Source: DASXAI01 sp963798445
Lineage (GTDB): Bacteria; Actinomycetota; Acidimicrobiia; Acidimicrobiales; Ilumatobacteraceae
Direction of reading: 5' to 3'
DNA length: 64,000 nucleotides
NCBI GenBank assembly: GCA_963798445.1
Contig: CAWCTH010000011.1
Span: 1 to 64,000, forward strand
The notes below the pieces were generated by a model. It was not told the DNA's origin, made no database searches, and worked only from the letters and a program-made list of their open reading frames with translations. A program made the position numbers and the translations under genes. Positions 6,520-14,548 of the stretch are shown one piece after another. Positions within the stretch are counted from its first letter, which is position 1. Each line of letters begins with the position of its first letter.

Positions 6520-8274
6520 TTATGGAACCACGCTGCCTGCTTGTGTGTCGATCCCTTCCAGGAGTTGGCCGAAGATGTCGGCGCGGGCTTGCTCGTGTTG
6601 GTCGAGGGCGTCGTTGCGCTGACGCGTGAGGATCGTGACGAACTGCGGTCCGGTCTCGAAGAAGCCGCACCGCTCGCACGTCGTCTCGTAGATGCAGTCC
6701 AGCGCGACGGGACGGGCGCAGTAGCCGTTGCCGAGGAGGCGACGGTGGGCCTCTGCGGCGAGGCGGCGCATGTTCGGCCCCGCGGTGCCGGCGGGCAGCG
6801 GGTGGGCGGTGTCGTAGGTCGCTTCGACAGCCTGGGTGACGCGGAAGTATTCGTCGGCGACGGTGCGATCCGAGAGGCGTGCATACGTCATGGTCATGTC
6901 CATGGATCGGTGGCCCAAGAGCGCGGCGATGGCCTCGACGCTCATGCCCCGGTTGATGGCTTGAGTGGCGAGGGTGTGGCGTAGCTGGTGGGGGTGGACG
7001 TGGCCGACCCCGGCGCGCCGGGCCACCGTGTCGACGTAACGGTGGATGGTGCGCCGGTCGAAAGGCTGGCCGTCGTCGCGTTCGACGAGTCGACCGGTGC
7101 GGCTCGGTCCTCGCTGGGCGCGGTAGCCGCTGATGAGCTCGACCAACACTGGATGAAGCGGCACGTAGCGGTCGTTGTGGAGTTTGCCGACGGGGATGCG
7201 CAGCCAGTGGGTGTCGCCGATGTGCACCATGGCGTCGTCCTCCAGCCCCGACAGTTCGCCCGAGCGCATGCCGGTGCGGGCCAGAAGTTCGACCATCAGC
7301 CGCCGGCGGGGGTTGGGATCGGCGGCGAGCACGGCCATGAACTTGGCCGCGGTGGGGTCGTCCAAGAACTTGGGCAACGGCTCGTCGAGGATCGGCAGGT
7401 CGTCGTTGAAGATCGGCACCCGGGCTGGGGCGTCGTCGTAGTCGAACTCGATGACGCGCTCGAAGAAGGTTCGCAACAGTCCGAGGCGGTTGCGGACGGT
7501 GCTCGCCGACAGCCGCGTGCCTGGCTTGCGGCCGGGGCGGCGCGCCATCGCCTTCTTGAACGTTTCGATGTGACGACGCTCGATCGAGGCGACGCACTGG
7601 CACTGGTCGTCGCTGTCGATCAGATGGCCGGCGAGAAGACGCAGGGCTAGGTCGGTGGCCACCACCGTGGCGGGCCGGGCCGAGACGGCGAGCTGGGCGA
7701 GATAGCGGCTCATGGTGGCGGCCATCTGTGGCGCCGCCGCGCTGACCTGCTCCCAGGACACCTCCTTCACCGGGACACGGGACGGTTCCTTCGGCGGGCG
7801 GGGCTTGGGCGCCGGCGCCGGCTTGGGGATCGCGCCCTGCCGCCCACCGACCGCCCTCGGCGCCTTCGGGAAGTCGGCGGCGACGATGAGCCCAGCGCGT
7901 GGCGCGTCGGGGTCGCCGTGGGCGGCGAGATGCGAGAAACACTTGCTGATCAAGGCCAAACGCCGGCGCGCGGTGCTCGTCGCCACCGTCCGCCCTCGGC
8001 TCGATCTCAGCGAGTCGAGGTAGTCCTCGATGTGGCGCCGTTCGATGCCGGCGACCGAGCGACAACGCGGGTCGCGCCGGACGATGCCGCCGGCGAGCTG
8101 GCGCAGGGCCTGCTCGGTGACATCGACCACGGCGGGAGCGGCGCTCCGCTCCAGCTCGATGAGAAACCGGCGCAGGGTCGCCGCCATCTGCGGGGCACGC
8201 CGAGCGATCTCGTCCCAGTCGGGATCGGTGAAGGACACAACCTCGGCGGCGGCCACGACCGCGAGCGCGTTCAT
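6520..8274 (-). CDS. Tyrosine recombinase with duplicated core-binding domain and Cys-rich tail
   Basis: The 584-residue protein is nearly twice the size of a XerC/D recombinase. Residues ~15-135 and ~170-290 are two copies of a SAM-like core-binding domain; matching lines are RRAPQMAATLRRFLIELERSA against AAPQMAATMSRYLAQLAVSA, and SVAGIERRHIEDY against CVASIERRHIETF. A Pro/Lys-rich linker separates them. The catalytic domain follows with Arg in RTGMRSGELSGLED, HQLRHTLATQAIN (HxxR) and LLGHRSMDMTMTYARLS (His and nucleophile Tyr). The last ~75 residues hold Cys residues (GYCARPVALDC, TCERCGFF), a probable zinc-binding tail. The ATG at 8274 overlaps the stop of the upstream recombinase (ATGA). 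It probably acts with that partner as a heteromeric recombinase. Confidence 0.9.
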   Translation of the reverse strand: MNALAVVAAAEVVSFTDPDWDEIARRAPQMAATLRRFLIELERSAAPAVVDVTEQALRQLAGGIVRRDPRCRSVAGIERRHIEDYLDSLRSSRGRTVATSTARRRLALISKCFSHLAAHGDPDAPRAGLIVAADFPKAPRAVGGRQGAIPKPAPAPKPRPPKEPSRVPVKEVSWEQVSAAAPQMAATMSRYLAQLAVSARPATVVATDLALRLLAGHLIDSDDQCQCVASIERRHIETFKKAMARRPGRKPGTRLSASTVRNRLGLLRTFFERVIEFDYDDAPARVPIFNDDLPILDEPLPKFLDDPTAAKFMAVLAADPNPRRRLMVELLARTGMRSGELSGLEDDAMVHIGDTHWLRIPVGKLHNDRYVPLHPVLVELISGYRAQRGPSRTGRLVERDDGQPFDRRTIHRYVDTVARRAGVGHVHPHQLRHTLATQAINRGMSVEAIAALLGHRSMDMTMTYARLSDRTVADEYFRVTQAVEATYDTAHPLPAGTAGPNMRRLAAEAHRRLLGNGYCARPVALDCIYETTCERCGFFETGPQFVTILTRQRNDALDQHEQARADIFGQLLEGIDTQAGSVVP

Positions 8275-9314
8275 CGGGCGGTCCCCATCGCCGCCTGGGC
8301 CTCGATGGCCTCGGCCGCTCGCCGGTACTCCTCGGCCAGCCAGTCCGGACTCAAGTGCAGATAGACGCGCGTGGAAGCGATCGAACGGTGCCCGGCCTGA
8401 GCCTGCAACGCTTCGAGGGCCATCCCCCCTTCGCGCAGTCGGGTGAGGCAGGTGTGACGCAGCTCGTGGCACGTGCCATGCACCAGACCGGCGCGCATCC
8501 GCGCTCGCGACAGGATCTCGTCGAGGCCCTCCGCCGACAGAGGCTGACCGCGGCGTCGTCCCTTTAGCGCGACGAAGACGCGATCGGTCGCCGACTCGCG
8601 CGGCCGCTCGTTGTTCAGGTAGCCAGCGACAGTGGCGAAGAACGTCGGCGACATCGGCACGAGCCGCTCGTGACCGCCTTTGCCTTCGGCCACGAACACC
8701 CGGCACTCGCCCAAACGCAGGTCCTCGAGCCGCAAGCCCAGCACCTCGCAACGGCGCAGCCCGCCCAGCACCATGGCCCGAATCATCGCCCGGTCACGCT
8801 CGGTGCGTAGCGCTGCCGTGAGCGCTTCGACCTCGGCCCGCTCGAGGATGCGAGGCAACCGACGCACGCCCCGCACGAGCGGAACTCCCCGCTGGCCACG
8901 CCGGCGGGCTCGTCGACTGGGCAAGCCCCGCGGCACCGGGTTGGCCACCACGCCCACATCGCCGCGGGTAACGAGATAGCCATACAGGCTCGACACCGCG
9001 GCCAACCGGCGCTTGATCGTCGCCGCCGACAACCCCGACGCCCCGTCAGAAAGCCGCACCAGGTTCTCGGCACCAACACGAGGACGCTGCTGGGACGAAA
9101 CGAAGGCCAGCACGTCGGCCGGCGTGACCTCACCGACGTCCTTGCCGACAACGTCGAAGAACACCTTCAGGTCATGGGCATAGGACCGCAGCGTGTTCGG
9201 ACGAGCCCGCGCCGACGCGAACTCCAAGAAGTCATCGATCAGGTCGTGGCCAACCCGATAGACCCGCTCGCCGTCAGCGAGCACCACGCACTGGAATGAC
9301 GGAGACCAACCCAC
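8271..9314 (-). CDS. Tyrosine recombinase/integrase, first gene of pair
   Basis: The 347-residue protein has a SAM-like core-binding domain (residues ~20-135, DDFLEFASARARPNTLRSYA to AAVSSLYGYLVTRGDVG) and a complete catalytic domain. Motifs are Arg-I in LGGLRRCEVLGLRLED, HELRHTCLTRLREGG (HxxR), and QAGHRSIASTRVYLHLS (His and Tyr). A basic Arg/Gly-rich linker joins the domains. The start is the GTG at 9314, which has AAGGAGG eight bases upstream. Its stop overlaps the ATG of the larger recombinase, so the two are made together. The 14-bp palindrome in its leader may be an operator. Confidence 0.92.
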   Translation of the reverse strand: MGWSPSFQCVVLADGERVYRVGHDLIDDFLEFASARARPNTLRSYAHDLKVFFDVVGKDVGEVTPADVLAFVSSQQRPRVGAENLVRLSDGASGLSAATIKRRLAAVSSLYGYLVTRGDVGVVANPVPRGLPSRRARRRGQRGVPLVRGVRRLPRILERAEVEALTAALRTERDRAMIRAMVLGGLRRCEVLGLRLEDLRLGECRVFVAEGKGGHERLVPMSPTFFATVAGYLNNERPRESATDRVFVALKGRRRGQPLSAEGLDEILSRARMRAGLVHGTCHELRHTCLTRLREGGMALEALQAQAGHRSIASTRVYLHLSPDWLAEEYRRAAEAIEAQAAMGTAR

Positions 9315-9342
9315 CAGAGATCCTCCTTCGGGACGCTCCGCC

Positions 9343-9356
9343 GGGAAGATCTTCCC
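9343..9356. promoter_or_regulatory. Perfect 14-bp palindrome in recombinase leader
   Basis: GGGAAGATCTTCCC is a perfect palindrome located 29 bp before the first recombinase start and 22 bp inside the right end of the element. Its position between the end and the operon suits an operator or an accessory recombinase-binding site. Function is inference only. Confidence 0.4.
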
Positions 9357-9377
9357 CGGACGGCCGCTCCGACAGGT

Positions 9378-9400
9378 GGATCACCCGTATAACCGGCGTT
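9378..9400. repeat. Right attachment end of the two-recombinase element
   Basis: Arm GGATCACCCGTAT (9378-9390) is followed by core AACCGGCGTT (9391-9400). The arm is inverted relative to 6489-6501 and the core is direct relative to 6479-6488. Bases 9401-9546 beyond it hold no gene I can support. Confidence 0.8.
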
Positions 9401-9546
9401 CTGGGGCAGCGACTTTACTGCTGACGTCGCACATTCTGGGACATCCGCATTGCGGCGGCTCGCTGTCAACGGAACGCCGATTACGTGCGCGCCGTGCCGA
9501 GTCGCCTGTCCGACGGCTCGGGCGTCCGATCGCAGATCTGTGCGCG

Positions 9547-9903
9547 CTACCTCGCGCTCCTCGCGTCCCAGAGCCGGATCGAATGGCCATCCGGGTCACG
9601 AATCTCAGGGCCATGGCCCCAAGGGTGCTCCTTTGGACCGTGAGTTACCTCGACGCCGATGCGTACGAGTCGCTCGTACTCCGCGTCAACGTCGGGCACT
9701 TCGAAGTACAGAATGCACCTCGGGTCGTCGTTCGTCGGCGCGCGGTTGGTCAGGAAGATGGTGAAATCCCCGTCGTCACGAATCGCGGTCGTCGCGCCGT
9801 CGGGTGTCTCGAACTCGACCTCGAAGCCAAGATTCTGGACATACCAACGAGCTGAGAGTGGATGGTCTCGCACGAAGATCGTCAGACGGTCGAGACGGAT
9901 CAC
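9547..9903 (-). CDS. VOC (glyoxalase/bleomycin-resistance) fold protein
   Basis: The 118-residue product has the single-module VOC pattern: LDRLTIFVRDHPLSARWYVQNLGFEVEFE, then FTIFLTNRAPTNDDPRCILYFEVPDVDAEYERL, and the closing GHGPEIRDPDGHSIRLWD. I chose the GTG at 9903, where the fold begins; an ATG at 9963 would add 20 residues that do not look like the family. VOC proteins are metal-dependent isomerases, dioxygenases or drug-binding proteins, and the metal-ligand pattern alone does not decide among them. It stands alone in the accessory region. Confidence 0.82.
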   Translation of the reverse strand: MIRLDRLTIFVRDHPLSARWYVQNLGFEVEFETPDGATTAIRDDGDFTIFLTNRAPTNDDPRCILYFEVPDVDAEYERLVRIGVEVTHGPKEHPWGHGPEIRDPDGHSIRLWDARSAR

Positions 9904-10106
9904 CGCGCCAGATTGGCCTATCGGGCGTGACCTTGCCAGCGCCGATCGGCAGATCGGTCGCAAGTGATGACGATCGCGTCGTGAGGCGTCGCGTTGAGCG
10001 CTTGTGGCTCGCCCGCTCGTTCAGGGTCGCTTTGGTCGTTTGTGCTCGCGCGGTGAGCGGCGCTCCCGCATCGCTTTGGCGTCCACCTGGCGAGCCCAGT
10101 CTCGCC

Positions 10107-10904
10107 TCAGCCGTTCCGCGTCGCGGCGATGACCTCGTAGACGAAGTTGCGAGCGACGCGGCCGTCGTACTTCGTGTCGATGAGCGCCTCGATGTCCTGC
10201 AGGAATCCGCGCCTCGACTCGCGGTCCAGGCTCAAGACGAGAGAGTCGGTCTTGAGCCACCCGACGTAGGACGCGGTCGTATGCTGTCTCGGGATCTCGA
10301 AGCGGTGCCGCTGCACCCTCCCGAACCCGGGCAAGTCACCAAGTTCGGGATACATGACCGGGGCGTCCTCGGGCGCTGGCGGCTCGAAGAATGGATCGTC
10401 GCTGAGCCCCCACCGCAGGTAGAACGGCTGGGTGTCGGCGAAAAAACCCGGTGTTCCGCCCTTGACATGATGAGCGTGGATAACTACCAGGATGCCCCCC
10501 GGCCCGAGCGCCCGGGCCGGCTTGGAGAAGCGAACCGATGGATCAATCCAGTGCAAGGCGCTGGCCGCCACGACCACGTCGAACGGGTCGACTGGCAGCG
10601 GCCACTCCTCGAACCCGCTGACCTCGACACGCGCCGCCGGAAAGGCAGCCAGGTTCCGTCTTGCGATCGCGGCCAGATTCTGGCCGAGTTCAACGGCCAC
10701 CAACTGCGCCCCATGATGAGCGAGCGGGACACTCAGCTGTCCCGTGCCACAGCCGATCTCCAGCACTCGGCTCCCGGGGCGCAGCCGCGAGGCTCTGACG
10801 ACATCGCGGACGACCTCCTCCGGGTAGCCCGACCGGTAGCGCGCGTAGTCCGCCGCCGCCGCATCGAAGGACTCCCTGCGACGGGCTGGCAGTGCGCCGC
10901 TCAC
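10107..10904 (-). CDS. Class I SAM-dependent methyltransferase (Methyltransf_11 type)
   Basis: The 265-residue protein starts FDAAAADYARYRSGYPEEVV, typical of this subfamily. The SAM-binding motif I is VLEIGCGTGQLSVPLA, followed by motif II VAVELGQNLAAIARRNLA and motif III around FDVVVAASALHWIDP. The Tyr- and Trp-rich C-terminal half (TPGFFADTQPFYLRWGLSD) forms the substrate side. The GTG at 10904 is chosen because the conserved N-terminus begins there; the frame is open upstream, but that part is not family-like. The substrate is unknown. Confidence 0.85.
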   Translation of the reverse strand: MSGALPARRRESFDAAAADYARYRSGYPEEVVRDVVRASRLRPGSRVLEIGCGTGQLSVPLAHHGAQLVAVELGQNLAAIARRNLAAFPAARVEVSGFEEWPLPVDPFDVVVAASALHWIDPSVRFSKPARALGPGGILVVIHAHHVKGGTPGFFADTQPFYLRWGLSDDPFFEPPAPEDAPVMYPELGDLPGFGRVQRHRFEIPRQHTTASYVGWLKTDSLVLSLDRESRRGFLQDIEALIDTKYDGRVARNFVYEVIAATRNG

Positions 10905-11068
10905 GTCTGAAGTATGGACCCGGCTGCAGCGCCGCGCGTGGCGCGGGATCGTGTGATTGCGAATGTGGACGGTGGCGAGCGCGCCGCAGATCCGCCGTTC
11001 GGCGGCAGAGGCCCGGATCGATGCGAGTGTGGATATGGACGCGTCATCGGGGGTTTCGGTGGTCGTGG

Positions 11069-11863
11069 TCAGGGTCGTCCGGCGTGGGGTGTGCCCACTG
11101 GCTGGCTCAGGACGATCCCGTCGGACGCGCCGGTGCTGCTGTAGTGGTTGGCCACGATGAAGAGCGTCCGGCCGTCGTCCCCGCCGAGCATGCACGCGAA
11201 GCAGCCGCGGTCGACCCTGATGGTGTTCAGCACCTCGCCACCCTCAGCGACGCGAGTGCATCTCTGACCGGGAACGCTGGCGTACCAGATCGCCCCCTCG
11301 GCGTCGGCGCAGATGCCGTCCGGCGCCGACCCCGGTCCGAGATCGGCCCACACCCGACGGTCAACCAGTTCGGCCTGATCTGTGATCGTCCACGCCGTGA
11401 GCCGGTCGGCGTGCGACTCGGCCACCACGAGGGTGTCGTCGCCGAGTACGACCATCCCGTTCGGGAACCACACGTCGTTGGCCACTTGGTGGCCGCTGCC
11501 GTCGGGCAGCACGACGGCCACGATGCCCGGCTTGGACTCTTCCCACGGTGCGGCGCCTGGCATGTCTACCCAGGCGCGGCCGGCGGCATCGACGACGATC
11601 TCGTTGAAGGGCTGGCTTGGGGCGCCGTAGGGCGCCTGCTCATGACCGATCACCACACCGCCCGGGGTGGTGGTGAGAAGCTGGCCGTCGGGCAGCCAGT
11701 CGATCGAGAACGGCAGCCCGTCGACCCGCGCCACGACCTCGCGGTTCCCGTCAGCGTCGAAGACCAAAACCTCGCCCGCGACCCAGTCGCACATCCAAAA
11801 CCGGCCGTCATGCCACCGCGGGGACTCGCCCATCTGGATGCCGGTCGCGAAGAGCTCACTCAT
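11069..11863 (-). CDS. SMP-30/gluconolactonase-like beta-propeller hydrolase
   Basis: The 264-residue protein is a six-bladed SMP-30/LRE-type propeller. The metal-binding residues are in expected contexts: Glu in MGESPRWHDGRFW, Asn in PFNEIVVDAAGRAWV, Asn in ANDVWFPNGMVV, and Asp in APDGICADAEGAIW. The family comprises Ca- or Zn-dependent lactonases and related esterases; the sugar or other lactone substrate is not evident. The next gene downstream on the same strand is the methyltransferase, 164 bp away, so an operon is possible but not shown. Confidence 0.88.
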   Translation of the reverse strand: MSELFATGIQMGESPRWHDGRFWMCDWVAGEVLVFDADGNREVVARVDGLPFSIDWLPDGQLLTTTPGGVVIGHEQAPYGAPSQPFNEIVVDAAGRAWVDMPGAAPWEESKPGIVAVVLPDGSGHQVANDVWFPNGMVVLGDDTLVVAESHADRLTAWTITDQAELVDRRVWADLGPGSAPDGICADAEGAIWYASVPGQRCTRVAEGGEVLNTIRVDRGCFACMLGGDDGRTLFIVANHYSSTGASDGIVLSQPVGTPHAGRP

Positions 11864-12354
11864 CGCTGATCAGACTCTCACCTCTTGCGAGCGTCCCGTG
11901 GTGCCGCTCGGTATCGGCTCTTCGTGGACTTTCCCCTCAGCCGCCCGCAGGAGCGGAGGCGTGGGCGTCAGAACGTCGCCACGGCCGCCAGCCCGGCGGT
12001 CGTAGTTGTATTCGACACGTAGCACCTCCAGGTCAGGCCGGACCTGGAGACCGGAGCCGCCCGGCCCCAGCTGCATGTTGAGGACGCCAACGTACGCACG
12101 ATCTGTCGCGGCCGATTGCTCACGTGGCCGTGTCCCGGTACGCCGATTCGGGTCGGAGGTGGCTCTGGTAGCCGTCTGCTCGCCCGTGCAGCCAAAGCGT
12201 GTGTGCTCGAGGATGGTCGGAACGATCGTCTTCCAATGTACCGCCGGGCGACATCGGGCGCTTCACATAGCTCGAGGCGTCGGGACACAGCGGCGGCTAC
12301 CGGCGTGGGGCGACGGTGGTCCGGCGCGTCACTGTGGGCCATAGAGGCCGGCCG
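11864..12354. other. Non-coding or decayed stretch
   Basis: About 490 bp without a supported gene. On the minus strand an open frame ending at 11870 reads VGVLNMQLGPGGSGLQVRPD and so on, with no start codon that gives a recognisable protein. It could be the tail of a lost gene. I see no RNA gene or strong repeat here. Confidence 0.3.
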
Positions 12355-12630
12355 TCAGCTGGGCGCAGGCCCACCGTCGTGTGCTTCGGGCGCGGCGGGT
12401 CCGGATGCGACTGTTGGTGTGGACTCCTCGGCGGCGCCGGCCGGCAAGGCGTCCATCCCGATGACGGCATTGGATTGCGCCATCGCCCGCACGGTCTCGG
12501 GGGCGGCGCCACCCGAAAACGCATCGGCGATAGGCCCGGCCGCGGGAGCAGTCCCGGTGGCCGTCTCGGCTGGGGGCGAGGCGGAAGCGGTCAACAGGAG
12601 TTCGTCGGGTATTTCGATCACGATTCGCAT
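12355..12630 (-). CDS. Small Ala/Pro-rich protein, third gene of EXORDIUM-like operon
   Basis: The 91-residue protein begins MRIVIEIPDELLL and continues as an Ala/Pro/Gly-rich sequence that contains DALPAGAAEES near residue 65. The ATG at 12630 has GAGGAG seven bases upstream and lies 11 bp after the stop of the preceding gene, which supports a real, co-transcribed gene. No family is recognised and there is no signal peptide or membrane segment. Such a short, disordered partner beside a protease-like protein could be a substrate, inhibitor or chaperone, but nothing in the sequence decides. Confidence 0.6.
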   Translation of the reverse strand: MRIVIEIPDELLLTASASPPAETATGTAPAAGPIADAFSGGAAPETVRAMAQSNAVIGMDALPAGAAEESTPTVASGPAAPEAHDGGPAPS

Positions 12631-12641
12631 AGGTGTGCTCC

Positions 12642-12896
12642 TCACGCGACGATGGCGTATCTGGCCTCGAACTGCACCGATGACCCGGTCAGGTTGGTGA
12701 TGGTCACCCAGTATGTGACGTGCGCCGGGTCGGCGCGCTCGATCGCGACGTCCCAGTCGACTTGCGCAGCGCCGGGCTGGGCGGATGTTGGCACGACCTC
12801 CCATAGGACATGTTGGGGCGCGGACCAGTTGAACGTGAACCAACGTTGCGTCTGGTGCGGTGAGAGCGTGCCGCGGAACTGCACTCCGATGACCAT
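12642..12896 (-). CDS. Stand-alone copy of the C-terminal domain of the EXORDIUM-like protein
   Basis: The 84-residue protein starts at the ATG at 12896, directly after a strong GGAGGAG site. It aligns along its length with the last ~90 residues of the upstream 392-residue protein: RWFTFNW against RWFTFRW, PGAAQVDWDVAIERA against PGAAQLRWDVAIERA, and TYWVTITNLTGSSVQFEARY against TYWITVTNLTSQDVPFEGRY. The predicted all-beta module therefore exists both fused and free in one operon, an arrangement seen when a domain multimerises or competes with its parent. No family name is known to me. Confidence 0.78.
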   Translation of the reverse strand: MVIGVQFRGTLSPHQTQRWFTFNWSAPQHVLWEVVPTSAQPGAAQVDWDVAIERADPAHVTYWVTITNLTGSSVQFEARYAIVA

Positions 12897-12939
12897 ATCT
12901 CCTCCTGCTTTGCTAAGTGGGTTGGGTGAGGACGCGGGC

Positions 12940-14118
12940 TCAGTTCCTGCCAAGAACGCAATAACGACCTTCAAAAGGGACGTCTTGGGACGTCAGGTTC
13001 GTGACGGTGATCCAGTAGGTGAGGAAGTTCCCCGAGGCTCGCTCGATCGCCACGTCCCAACGCAGCTGTGCAGCTCCCGGGCGGGGCATGGTTGGCAACA
13101 TGCGCCACTCGACTCGCTCCCACTCTGGCCACCTGAACGTGAACCAGCGGGCAGATGAGTTCGCGGCAATAGTGCCGGTCCATTGCACGCCGACACGCGG
13201 GTAGCTCCGGTTCGGCCAGGCTGGCACGGCGCATTGGCCGGCTTGGTTGGACCAGTAGGACTGAACGGTGACGCCGTCGAGCGTGGACGTTGAAGAGCAG
13301 ACGTCGCCGATCTCGCACCAGCCACCCTGGCTGCACGTGCCGGCGACGCCTAGGAACGCGCTCCCCTCCGGATCGGTCGCCGACTCGACGAGTTCGTGAC
13401 TGATGATCCTGGTGAGTGCCGGCAGGCTTCCGGAGTTGGTGATCCAGGCGAAGTGTATGCGCTGTCCGGACCGGTTGTAGTACGTGTGCTCACCAATGAA
13501 GCTGGTGTTGCTGGCGTTGACGCCTGTGGGCATGACAACGCAGTACAGCGTCTGGTTATCGACGTCCGTCGGCGGCACGGTGCCTGCGGTTATTTGTCCG
13601 TCGATGAAGTTGGCGACCTGAGTGTCGGTGAATCCGCTCGGCGGGTTGGATGACGTGACTACGGCTGAGCCCCGCAGAAAGCCCCGGCCGATACCGCGGT
13701 ACTGGGCGAGGCCGGTCATGTAAGCGCTCGCCATCATGGTGCGGCAGGCCCCGGTGATCTGCGCCGATGTGGGGGTCGGCGGGGGGGTGGCAGTCCACGC
13801 GCTTCCCCAGTAGATCAGGAAGAGTTGGGCGACCTGGAGAACCGGGCCGTTGTTGTCGACGAACTTGTCGGCGCCGCCGCCACCCAACGTCTCTGGTGGC
13901 AAGAATTCGAGACGCGTGGTCTCAACGACGTTTGATTCGTCGAGAAGATCGACGTGGACGACACCACCTTCCGGCGCCACGACTATCTCGGACGCATCGC
14001 CGAGCGTGGCTGCCTCGGGCAGGTCGGCGTGGACAACGCCTCCCTCGAGCGTCCCATCCGCGCCAGGGGCAGGCTCAGGCCTGGATCGCTGGCGGGCTCG
14101 ACCTGACGTTGTCGCCAT
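12940..14118 (-). CDS. EXORDIUM/phosphate-induced-like protein with HELxE motif
   Basis: The 392-residue protein has three parts. Residues 1-85 are a Gly/Pro-rich leader with two EGGVVHxDL repeats and no signal peptide. Residues ~90-300 resemble bacterial EXORDIUM-like proteins (LFLIYWGSAW near the start). They include IISHELVESATDPEG, a protease-like H-E-x-x-E...D motif, and a Cys-bearing block (WCEIGDVC ... SYWSNQAGQCAVP). Residues ~305-392 are a beta module duplicated in the next gene. The ATG at 14118 follows GGGAGG. It heads a three-gene operon. Whether it is a metallopeptidase is unproved; the motif lacks the usual third His. Confidence 0.72.
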   Translation of the reverse strand: MATTSGRARQRSRPEPAPGADGTLEGGVVHADLPEAATLGDASEIVVAPEGGVVHVDLLDESNVVETTRLEFLPPETLGGGGADKFVDNNGPVLQVAQLFLIYWGSAWTATPPPTPTSAQITGACRTMMASAYMTGLAQYRGIGRGFLRGSAVVTSSNPPSGFTDTQVANFIDGQITAGTVPPTDVDNQTLYCVVMPTGVNASNTSFIGEHTYYNRSGQRIHFAWITNSGSLPALTRIISHELVESATDPEGSAFLGVAGTCSQGGWCEIGDVCSSTSTLDGVTVQSYWSNQAGQCAVPAWPNRSYPRVGVQWTGTIAANSSARWFTFRWPEWERVEWRMLPTMPRPGAAQLRWDVAIERASGNFLTYWITVTNLTSQDVPFEGRYCVLGRN

Positions 14119-14548
14119 GGTTCCTCCCTCTGCCGATGTCGAACACCTCTGGCATGAAGAGGCAGCGGGAGCAACATCTGATACGCACGAGTCGACAGAA
14201 GTGCGAACTTTGCGACAGCCGTCAGCCGCCGTTGGTCGGGCTTTCGCGTTCGAAGCCGAGCGGCCGGTTCAACTGCCCGCAGGATTTGCCCAGGTGCTAG
14301 AAAGGCATCTATTTGTTAGCCGACACCTTTGGTAATGAGGACAGCGGCGACACGCTCGGCGAGGACGGCCATTGCTGAGGCCCGGCACCACCTCGGCCAC
14401 GCACAGACCGTCGCAGTACGCCTTGCATCAGCGGTCACCACATTCGCGACAGATCGACGGTGAGGTGCGCTCTTCTGGCGGAACAGATCGCTCACAGGCC
14501 AACGGCCCGCACGCCGAATCGGTCGGATGGCGGCCTACCGTGCGGACC
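14119..14548. other. Divergent intergenic region
   Basis: This 430-bp region separates two divergent units. A lower-GC patch around 14290-14340 (including TATTTGTTAG) is the likeliest promoter zone, but I cannot assign definite -35/-10 boxes. No gene is supported. Confidence 0.3.

Larger units (their letters stand above)
6479..9400 (-). mobile_element. Two-recombinase mobile element with dyad ends
   Basis: The 2.92-kb unit contains only two overlapping tyrosine recombinase genes. Both edges carry the same 10-bp core AACCGGCGTT in direct orientation (6479-6488 and 9391-9400). Just inside are 13-bp arms in inverted orientation: ATACGGGTGATCC at 6489-6501 and GGATCACCCGTAT at 9378-9390. Joining the ends into a circle would give a perfect 16-bp inverted repeat around the 4-bp centre CGGC. 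This is the architecture of a tyrosine-recombinase crossover site, so the core is probably the strand-exchange region and the arms bind the two recombinases. The element size and gene content resemble, but do not match, three-recombinase RIT elements. No cargo gene is present. Confidence 0.75.
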
